Source: Populus alba (taxonomy: Eukaryota > Streptophyta > Magnoliopsida > Malpighiales > Salicaceae). Taken from it: DNA of 64,000 nt. Positions 55,376 through 64,000 of this stretch are shown piece by piece. Both the position numbers and the translations under genes were made by a program. Under the pieces are notes generated by a model. That model saw nothing but the letters and a program-made list of their open reading frames with translations, did not search any database and was not told the origin of the DNA. How positions within the stretch are numbered: the stretch's first letter is position 1; the number at the start of each line of letters is the position of its first letter. The stretch covers positions 4,774,001 to 4,838,000 of the forward strand of contig NC_133296.1 in NCBI RefSeq assembly GCF_005239225.2, written 5' to 3'.

Positions 55376-56597
55376 AAAGCATTCATTTTATTTGCATGAA
55401 TAATAAATTTGTTTCGCATGAGAAAGCACTGCCTATCGATCCAAATTGCTTGCCTTTGATCAGAAAGGGCTTAATTAGGCACGTAATGCAGGCTTGGGCT
55501 TTTGGCTATGAAGAAAATGATATTTGTAGGCTCAAAAGGTGTTTAAGGGACTTTAAGACTAAGGATCACAAGTGCTTATATCCCAAACTCTTTTGTTCAT
55601 ACATTTTTGGACCTTGGAATTGATTTGTAAAATGGTCCATGGTGCCCTCCAGTGTTGGGCTTGGGCTCTTTCTCTTTGTTTTTCTTTTCTTCATTTGATT
55701 TTGAGCATCATTGCATTAGATTTTTTTATGCTCACAATTTTGGATCCTTTGGATTTTTCTTCATGCCCCCCAGCTTTGTATGGGCACCTTTGATGATTGA
55801 GAATTTTCTTTTATGCCCCCCAGTATGGTTTGGGCACTTTCATCGTTGAAGAATTTTTCATGCCCCCAAAGAGTTATTTGGACACTTTCAATCATTATAG
55901 ATTTTTTGCACTTGCCCCCCCAATGTAGGGTGTGATCCTAGACAAGGTTATTTTTCAAGAAAAATTTGTTAGGCTCAAAAGGGGACTGCAAATGATATAT
56001 TTTAGACTTGTGAAAGGATTATCAAAGATGGCCTTTCTTCATCTCAAATGCATGCATTTAGGATCGGTAAGCCTTGCTTTCATGCGAGTATGCAGAGTGA
56101 TTTCTCATTATTCATGCAATCAAAACTCAGCTTTTGGAGTCACTTCATGGTGTTTTTTTTTTGGGTTTTCTAGGTGTATGGTTACCTCTCTAAGGAATCA
56201 CCTGAATTTCCAAAACTCGTTTGTTTCAGACAAACATCAACATGATTTCTGTTTTGGACTAAACTTTGAATTCCCAAAAATCCTTGTGAAAACATGCACA
56301 GTTTTGGAAGAAAGGGGAAACACGCCTAAAGATTTTTGGCGCAATGGTTTCATGCTTAAAGGTTATGCTCAAAGTGTTATTTGCATGAAACAACAAAAAA
56401 GAAAGCATGTGATGAACACAGCAAAACACATGATCTTATTAACAAGACAGGCTCAATAGACAGGGAAAGTCTTGTGGAATATTGAGCCAAATTACCAACA
56501 AGACTAAAACGGGTTAAAACAAACATGATCAAGCAAAAATGCAATAATTGGGTAGGCTCCATCTTCCCATTCTATAGCAGAACTTTGTCCTCTATCC
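55376..56597. other. Element 2 non-coding 3' region with reiterated C-tracts
   Basis: Contains spaced 'atgccccccag' motifs near 55764, 55816, 55861 and 55913, each followed by 'tttgggcac' or similar. A plus-strand frame of 175 codons (55932-56459), antisense to the element, has no recognisable domain. No protease or polymerase residues were found. Confidence 0.5.
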
Positions 56598-58076
56598 TCA
56601 AAAGTGCACATTGCCTTCTTCACACCTTGCTCTTGCCATTGGTGCTTTGAGGTTTCTAGAGCATTCCGCCTCTAGTGCATTCACCGATCCACTACCTGAA
56701 GCATGATTGGGTAGAGGGTTCGAAGTTATGTTTGGAGTTCCTTCGAGGGTGACCCATCCGACTTTAATCAGATGCATAAGCCTCTTCTTAAAGGCACTGC
56801 AAGTATGAATGTTGTGTCCCGCGGCTCCAGCATGGTATTCGTATGAAAGGTCGGGCTTGTACCAATTGGGGTAAGGTGGTTGTAAAGGTGTCAAGGGTTC
56901 AGGAGCTATACGCCCAATGCTCAGTAGCTTTTGATACATCTCATTTAAGGGCAATGGTAATAGAGGTAATTGTTCTTGGGTTTTTTGGTGTTTAGTTTGA
57001 AACTCAGGTTTCCTAGTAGGAAATGAAGGGTTGAAATTGATGTTGGCGATTTGGGGTGAAGTGTGGTAGTTTTGGAATGGGTTTTTCCTACCCGTGTAAC
57101 CACCTTCATCATAGTCGACCTCTTTCATTTTACCCTCAAAGCCTCTTTTCTCAGTGGGCACAGATATTCTACCACTTTTTACCCCTTGCTCAATGCGCTC
57201 AGCTACTGCCACAGCATCAGTAAATTTCTGGGCCGAACTACCCATCACATGCTCGTAGTATGGGTCCTTGAGTGTATTGGGCGAACAGAGTGACCATCTC
57301 TTTATCTAGGAGCGGAGGATGTATTTGAGCAGCTAGGTCTCTCCACCTTTGAGCATATTCCCTTATGCTTTCCTTGTCCCTTTTTCTCTAGATTGGAGAG
57401 ACTTGTTCTATCAGGAGCAATGTCCATATTGTACTTGTATTGCTTGACAAAAGCATCCACCAAGTCTTTCCATTTTTGGATCTTTGTGTTGTCCAATCTC
57501 ATGTACCAACTTAATGTTGTCCCACTTAAGCTATCCTGGAAAAAAGTGCATTAGTAGTTTTTCATCATGTACTACTTCTGCCATTTTGTTGCAGTAGGAT
57601 TTGAGATGAGTCATGGGGCATTGCGTTCCGGTATATTTGATGAATTCAGGAACACGGAACTTTTTTGGGACAACCACATTTGGGACCAGACACATTTCTG
57701 CTGCTCTCGTACTGGATCGTACAACTCTACCCCTTCAATGGCTCTAATTCGAGCTTCCAACGCTGCCATTTTATCTTGACCAATGCCATCAGATGACTTG
57801 GTCTTGTGAGACTCATTGGCAAATGGATCTATGACTACAGGGGGTGGTGCTGATGGCGTTGAGTGCACAAATGCTGGATTGTGTGGAGGTTCTTGACCAT
57901 GTTCACTCATTGTTTTCTTCGGGTTGAGCCATAGTAGGTCGATTGGAAGGACCTTCAACAGAGGCATTTCTAAGTGTATGCTCGAGTAAGCTAGTGAGGC
58001 GAGCCACGCTTGCTTTCAGAGACTCTAACTCTTCTTGGAAATGGGCATCACGGTCAGCACGCTCTTCACCTTCCAT
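56598..58076 (-). pseudogene. Frameshifted gag of element 2
   Basis: Reading starts at ATG 58076 (MEGEERADRDAHFQEEL, then a coiled-coil-like KASVARLTSLLEHTL). It shifts frame near 57905 (GQEPPHNPAFVHS, EGVELYDPVR), again near 57700 (the VPNVVV, FRVPEFIKYTG stretch is in another frame), continues with the capsid piece WYMRLDNTKIQKWKDL, and ends in the frame 57248-56598. This last frame holds LTPLQPPYPNWY and a CEYHAG-like zinc segment here reading YEYHAGAAGHNIHTC. It matches Tat/Ogre-type gag. At least three shifts break it. Because the two LTRs differ only in homopolymer lengths, some shifts could be sequencing errors. No protease follows; after a stop at 56598 the non-coding 3' region begins. 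Confidence 0.82.
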
Positions 58077-58603
58077 GTTTCTTGCTCGGAGTCGAGTGTT
58101 GTAGACTCTTTGGGGACCTATATTTCAACCTGGCGCATGTATGTATGTTTATTTACAATACATGGATGTATGTGTGTGGATGCAAATGTATGCACATTTG
58201 GTATGAATGGAAAAAACTCATGCAAAATGAATAACAAGAGAGTTCATGCTCTAAAGGAAGGTTCTAGGTCATTACATGATGGGTAGGCATTCTACCTGGT
58301 CTTGAAAAGGTCTATGAACTGCCCAGTGACCACCTCACGTGAAGGCAGTGTAGGGGTTTACAAGGAATGGTTGGGGCACAATGTGACCGCCATTACCAAG
58401 TAAACACTCAGCTCATAGTTGGATGTTTCACGAATCTGAACCCCGACTGAAAGTCATGAGGCAGACCGCTACTCCCCGCCTAACCTAGAATAGGGTTTAT
58501 TCGCAAAATTAAAATGCATGCTAAAAAAATGCGAGCTAAAATTAAAGACCAATAAAAGGAAAACAATCAAACAATCAATGCTTAGTCCGACCACACATGG
58601 TTG
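58077..58603 (-). other. Element 2 leader between PBS and gag
   Basis: About 530 bp without a long minus-strand frame; expected to hold packaging signals. Plus-strand frames here are not coding. Confidence 0.5.
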
Positions 58604-58621
58604 TCCCCAGTGGAGTCGCCA
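58604..58621 (-). other. Primer binding site, tRNA-Arg type
   Basis: TGGCGACTCCACTGGGGA on the minus strand, three bases inside the 5' LTR. Complementary to the 3' end of plant tRNA-Arg(ACG) as I know it, with one mismatch. This primer is typical of Tat/Ogre elements. Confidence 0.8.
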
Positions 58622-58624
58622 TTC

Positions 58625-61133
58625 TGTCGCACGTCAAAATCCGCGCGGCATCCGCTGGCGATTTGTTTATTATTGTTTGTGTTTTGCTTGGTTCGTTGGA
58701 GTCGCCACCTAGTATCATGGTCACTAGGAACCTATGGTCTGCGAGAGTCTGAGTAAGGGACTGGTTGTGCAAGGGGAAGACGCATCACCCCCAGTGCACC
58801 CTACCTAAGGTAAGCTGCAATGTTGTTTGATTGTTTTTGTAGGTCGAATTTCTATTCATTGGTCTTTCTAAGGTTCAAGGTAGATCTATCTTCATGAGAA
58901 AGTCTCTACCTTATTATGTTAAATCCTAACCGTTCTAAAATCTGAATTTTAGCATCGCATGTCTTCACCTTGTATCTTTAATACCTGAGGGTGTACTTTA
59001 TCGTGTAATTTACACCCCACAAATATTAAAGTCTACATTTGGATCCTAAAAAGGATTGGAAAAATATTTTTGACATGTTGGCCAAATCCTAATGGATAAA
59101 TCATAAACTGGTTACGATATCCATTTTATTTTTTTAAAGACATGAAAAAGATGCAATTTTTCATTTTTTTGTATTTTTTTGTTTTGAAAAATATGCTTGG
59201 AACAATTTTAGAATCTGGCCGTATGCAATGAAATATTTTTTTCTTTTCGAAAATGCTTTGATTTTTTTGAAATATTTTGGAGAAAACCAGGTATTTTAAT
59301 ACCGAATTTGTATTTTACAATGTAAATATACAACTCGATATTATGCAAAACTTGGTGGAAAAATATTTAAGAAAACCACAAATTTTTACATGATTTTTTT
59401 TTAATATTTTTGAAATTTTTTTATTTTTTTATTTTTTTATTTTTTTTTTGGGCCGGGCTGGGCCAGAACCGGCCCGGCCCAAGTGACTAATTAATTAGCC
59501 ACTGCATGCAGAAACGAATTCTGCATGCAGCGGCTATGCAGAAACGAAAACGAAAATGGAGCAGGGAGGAGAGTGTTACCTGGCGTGGAGAGAGTCGGCA
59601 GCCTGGCTGGTGGTGCGCGGTGTGACTGGAGGCGGCGAGGCCGGCAGCGTGCACTGGTCCCGGCTGGAAGAAGAAGGAAACAGACCCTGCAGAGGAGAAG
59701 GAAAGCTCACGGTTGCAACTGTTGGAGCGGCTGAAGAGAGAGCTGCTGTCCTGGAGGTCTCTGGGAAAGGCAGAAGCTTCTGATCGAGGTGGAAGCCGCT
59801 GGAAAGGGTGGTTTCACTGCTGCTGCTGCTGGGGTTGCGGTGGTGAAGAAAAAAGAAGTTTTGCAGGGAAGAGAGGGAGAGAGAGAGAGGTGTTGCAGGC
59901 TTCGGTGAGGTTGTTGGGTGATGTATGGGATGTGGTGTTTCGTGGGAAGGACGGCGGAGAGATCAGTGGTGGCGGCTAGAGGCCACGGCGGAGAGGAAAA
60001 GGAAAGAGAGGGCTGGTTGCAGGAAAACCGGGCAGGAAAAACTGATTTTTGTCCAACTTTGAGCTCAGGTTTCTCCTCTCTCTAAGCACGAAATTGGCTC
60101 CTATTTATAGGGATAAAAAGAGGGTAATCTTGTCTTCAACGTGGAAAAAGTCTCAGCCCTTGATTCGACTCTAGGAATTCAAGCCGTTGGTTCAAAGTGT
60201 GCACCTCGAACTGCAAAATTTGGCAATCCAAGGTTGCAGACTGCCCGAGGGTGCCACTTTGGGCCAATAAATGGAGCCGTTTCCAAGATTTTCGACCCGA
60301 CCGGACCACTCCAAGGGATAAAGGGATTTCAGGTGAACATGTCGGTGCATGCCTTGTCGGATTTGGGGAACAAACGAGGTAGAAAATGCGCCTAGAAGTC
60401 TGCCACTCGGGCAGCTTCACGGGGAAGATGATGAAACAGTACCCGCGTTTTTTTTTTTTTTTTAAAACACAAACACGGCGCCGTTTTCCAATTCTTCAAT
60501 TTGACCCCCGGATTTTATCAATTTGACCCCTATAGTTTGGCGCCTTTTTGCAGATTGGTCCTTGGCTTTGGATTTTGTCAATTTAACCCTAATTGGCCCA
60601 AAACTTCAATTTTCTTTCAATTTGGCCCCTGATTTCAATCAATCATCTTGGTAAAAATTAAATTTGGTCTCGTATAATTTCATTCTTCTCAATTAAGCCC
60701 AAATTAGGCTCCCAAACTTAATTTTTCACCAATTAAGCCCCAAATAAAATTAATTTGACCCATTTAAAGTATAATTAAGTCCTTGCACTTAATTAAATCC
60801 TTCAATTGGACCCAAATTAATTCTTAAACATAATTAAAATTCAATTTGGCCCATGATTAAATCAAATTGACCTATTAAAAATTTAATTATGTCCTTGGAC
60901 TTAATTTTCATGCAAATTCATCCAATAATCATTTAATTTAACCTTGAATTTGCATTGTATTCCTATTTTTTTGGGCATAATGGGGAACAATTAGGCCTTG
61001 AATTTCCTCCAAAAATTGCAGCTTGATTTCCCGACCTACCTTCTTCGCGTTGCCAGCCTTTATTTTATTTTTTTGATTTTTATTTTAAAAAAAAGTGAAA
61101 TTTGGGGGAATAACCCAAAATTGGGTTATGACA
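58625..61133 (-). repeat. Right LTR (5' LTR of element 2)
   Basis: 2509 bp; essentially identical to 49770-52279 except for run-length changes. The promoter is expected at the minus-strand TATA box 60101-60110. Confidence 0.95.
60101..60110 (-). promoter_or_regulatory. TATA box of element 2 LTR promoter
   Basis: Minus-strand CCCTATAAATAGGAGCC, a near-consensus plant TATA box, ~1.48 kb before the LTR end. It implies a long R-U5 leader. The same box is at 51247-51256. Confidence 0.65.
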
Positions 61134-61949
61134 ATCTATTTAAATTATTTTATAATTAAATAAAAATTTTAAAAATTTCCATAGACATGAAATTAAATAT
61201 TTACATGTTCATCTATCTTTTGCTTCTTATAATGAAGAACAACTTCCTACTTTAACAACACTTTTTATATTTTTTTCACATATTTTACAATATATTTTAT
61301 AAAATGTAGACATCATCATTTTAGTTTTCAATTAATAAATTTTATGATACTGAAAAATATATCCACAATGTTTGTGCCTTCTTCTCTTACATTACAAATT
61401 AAAGTTAAATCCTACCCATATCGTAGCATAATTACATTAAACAGTGGTTAACTAGACTAGAAAGTGCTGAAATTAATTTTAATAAAAATTAATTGGTGCA
61501 ACAAGACTTTTTAATTGCTACATTGAAAAATTTATTCGCTTACTTAAGATATTCATGTACACTGTGATTAATTTTGTTTTCAGTTTTTATAAATCGAATA
61601 CACCCAAATGGATCAAATTGAAATTGAAATCATCATTAGCATTGAAGAAACAAAAATCATAAACTTGATTGGAAGAATAAAATTAAAAAATAAAAACTTT
61701 AATAAAAAAGAAAAGAAAAAAATTAAAAATTAAAAGTAAAAGGACCGAATCGAAATACCTTATATATACAAATTAAAAATCAAAAATTAAATTGAAAATA
61801 AATAAAACTTCAATAAAAAGAAAAATGACTAAAAAACTGCAATCAAAACTAAAAGATCTGAATTTTAAAAAAAATATAACAATGAGGATCATAGTGTATT
61901 TATCAGGGTATGAGAGAGAAATAAATGGGGGAAAGAAAAAATGGTTATC

Positions 61950-62170
61950 GGTTAAATGGTTCTTTGATATGATATCAGAGTCTTGATGACCAAGCGGTCA
62001 CGAGTTCGAATGTCATCATTCTCATTTATTTGATAAAAAATTAAGTACAATGTAATGTTGACATGTACAAGTTTCACTTAAAGGGATGTGTTAGAGAATA
62101 ATATAAATTATATTTTGAGAGCTCATTTAATAACTTAAGTTATTGGGTTAAAATAATTCTTTGACAAGTA
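61950..62170 (+). repeat. SINE-like or LTR-junction repeat
   Basis: 'gatatcagagtcttgatg' followed by 'gtcacgagttcgaatgtc' gives tRNA-like A and B boxes. About 185 bp later 'gggttaaaataattctttga' echoes the start 'cggttaaatggttctttga', so the unit is bounded by ~20-bp imperfect direct repeats. Confidence 0.5.
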
Positions 62171-62987
62171 TAATCTTTTTACAATTCAACAAGATATAGG
62201 TACATTTCATTTAGCATTCATTTGTTTTTTCTGTCCGAGTGATGTCATGAAATCATTGTAAAAACTTATTTTTATTTAATTATATAGTTATTAAATTGAA
62301 TACTCATAATAAATTAAATTATTTAAATATCCTTTTGTTCCGGGAGGAATAGCCTCTCATCACATTTGGCATATTGGTGGGCCTATTCCATCTTAGTCTC
62401 CGCCTGCCCCAACATCTCATAATAAATTCAATTATTTAAATTCTCAAGTAAGATTGTATTTTTTCTATAAAAAAATAAATTTATTTATTTATTTTATCTC
62501 GATGAAACCATAACTTTTTTTATTAACAATAGGGATATTTAAATAAAAACTTAAAGCAATCAAAATAAATATTCATTAAAAATCAAATGATTTAAATTCA
62601 AGAGAACAATTGTATTTTTTTAGCCAAGACTTCCTCATTGTTATTCATTTGTTTCTTTTTCTATCTTGACAAAAAAAAAGACTTTTTTGTATTAAAAGCA
62701 TGAAATAAAAAATAATGTTTCGACTATTTTTATATGATTGTATGAAAAAATAAAAGAATAATTAACTCGGGAAAATAATATAATAAATCAATAAAACAAT
62801 AACTAAAATTATATTTTATTGTAATCAAATATTCATGAGCAATTGTTTTTGAAAATATTGTTCATAAAATCTCTTATATAATCATACTATAAAAAGTTCT
62901 AATCTTATTTAAAAAAAAAAACATTGCATAATTGAATGATTTTTTAAAATATCATTGCATGTATTTATCTATCTAAATAGGATTTTG

Positions 62988-62990
<3 letters not shown>

Positions 62991-63025
<35 letters not shown>
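62991..63025. repeat. (TA)n microsatellite
   Basis: About 17 TA dinucleotides without interruption. Confidence 0.95.
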
Positions 63026-63028
<3 letters not shown>

Positions 63029-64000
63029 ATGAAGGCCAAGAGCATCAAACCAAACCCAAGTGCAGTATCCTTAAAAAAAAAAAAAAAAAAGGTCATAAGC
63101 ATCTAGCCTTAACAGGGAAGAGCTAGGCACCTGATTTTCCATTCCTTTAAAGAACCAGATGATCCGACATCAGTTGCGATAATTTTTTATTACCTTTGAT
63201 TATCTAAAAATTTCAAAACCTAATTTTCAACATTTTCACTTAAAAAACCTTCTTAACCCTTTTTTGAATGCCAAAACACACTTTGATTAGCCTAAAACTA
63301 AAAATCAAATCAAACTTTTCGAACTCTAATCCATTTTTTTTAACATGATTAGAGACTCAAAACACCTCCATTGAACTCTTAGCATCTAAACAACTCATAA
63401 ACACGGAGATTTGTCTTTTTTTCAATGAAATATAACCTATCAAAGTTTTTCTCTCTCGTTTCCATTTCTGATAGTTTTATCTATCTTCTGTCAATTATTA
63501 GGGACTGAAATGAAAAATAAAAAGGTTTTATGATTGAAATGTAAACTTTAAAAAACAGTAGGGCCCAAAGTGTGGAAAGATGTGCCTCTTGAGCAGTAAA
63601 ATAGAAAAAACAAGCTCTTTTTTAGTAGATTCTAATCCCTATTCTTTAAATATATTTTTAATTGAACCCTATAATTGTATTTAAAATAGCAAGCTTTATT
63701 ATTATACAAAAATAATGTTTTTAAATTGCACATACAATAGCATGTAAAGCAAAACAAACCCCAAAACATAAGACTAGCAATGGATAAAAAAATAAAGAAA
63801 TAAAGCTTAATGATCAAAGTACAGAAAATGAAAAGTTCCACGGAGCAAAAAGGGTTAAAAAAAGGCCATGAGGGAACAAGCAAATGTTTTTGCGTGTATA
63901 GTGCACACAAAGTGATTTCCCATTCTCTTTTTTTTTGGTTAATTGTTATTGTTAATTATTAATATTAATGTGTTTTTAAAAAAGAATTTTTGTGTGTACA

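Larger units (their letters stand above)
49765..61138 (-). mobile_element. Non-autonomous Tat/Ogre-type Gypsy LTR retrotransposon
   Basis: Complete element 49770-61133 (11,364 bp) between the 5-bp target duplication ATCTA at 49765-49769 and 61134-61138. It lies on the minus strand: 5' LTR 61133-58625, PBS for tRNA-Arg, leader, frameshifted gag 58076-56598, ~4.3 kb of non-coding 3' region with tandem arrays, polypurine tract, 3' LTR 52279-49770. Protease, reverse transcriptase, RNase H and integrase motifs are absent. The LTRs differ, by eye, only in homopolymer lengths, so the insertion is extremely recent. Tandem repeats between coding region and 3' LTR are a known feature of the Tat lineage. 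The older relative at 38390 shows the family has been active here before. Confidence 0.93.
61139..64000. other. AT-rich intergenic sequence to window end
   Basis: No gene recognised. Holds a SINE-like repeat (61950-62170), a (TA)n run (62991-63025), and at ~63880-64000 a copy of the dispersed repeat at 22150. The minus-strand frame 63632-63910 is A/T-driven. Confidence 0.5.

Noticed and set aside
1..64000. tRNA or rRNA genes
   Set aside because: A/B-box-like motifs occur only in SINE-like repeats; no cloverleaf or rRNA sequence seen.

Overview
This is a 64 kb piece of an AT-rich plant nuclear genome, almost certainly a woody eudicot. The exon/intron style, the R2R3-MYB, syntaxin, LOG and O-fucosyltransferase families, tRNA-primed Ty3/Gypsy elements and tRNA-derived SINEs all point that way. 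Several repeats (the 'gggttaacccgg' array, the SINE pair, the Athila-like and Tat-like elements) look to me like Salicaceae (Populus/Salix). That last step is recognition, not proof.

Layout. (1) 1-4.3 kb: AT-rich sequence with a SINE flanked by a 16-bp target duplication and a decayed syntaxin (SYP13 type) relic. (2) 4.3-11 kb, minus strand: an apparently intact ten-exon O-fucosyltransferase-like gene; the exons join to 672 codons with no frame break and include one GC-AG intron. (3) 11-17 kb: intergenic, with a SINE carrying a perfect 17-bp target duplication, a degenerate ribosomal protein S5 (uS7) pseudogene that still has its introns, and a Gypsy pol tail fragment. (4) 17.07-21.48 kb and 41.54-46.60 kb: two direct copies of a 4.4-5.0 kb segment, each holding a two-exon MYB5-type R2R3-MYB gene on the minus strand. 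The left copy has a frameshift that replaces the last ~45 residues; the right copy is full length. (5) 21.5-41.5 kb, between the MYB copies: mostly repeats. These are a ~2.9 kb array of diverged units with palindromes, a young Ty3/Gypsy element (29195-37606) and a solo LTR (38390-40607). (6) 49770-61133: a very young 11.4 kb LTR element of Tat/Ogre type, with 2.5 kb LTRs, a frameshifted gag, no recognisable pol and several tandem arrays in its 3' region. (7) 61.1-64 kb: AT-rich sequence with a SINE-like repeat.

The two complete LTR elements are the most unusual content. Both lie on the minus strand, have perfect 5-bp target duplications, and are non-autonomous. The first (PBS for tRNA-Asp) keeps a long open gag-protease frame fused across a deletion of reverse transcriptase and RNase H, a collapsed integrase, a small Cys-rich extra ORF, and a captured N-terminal piece of a cytokinin-activating LOG gene with its ATG. 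The second (PBS for tRNA-Arg) carries tandem arrays in which short hairpins change both arms together from unit to unit, as expected if pairing is preserved.

The MYB5-type genes are expected, from the family, to regulate flavonoid/proanthocyanidin and epidermal programmes with bHLH and WD40 partners; the O-fucosyltransferase is probably a Golgi type II enzyme. No operon-like or pathway link between neighbouring genes is visible. All calls are by eye; no database search was possible.
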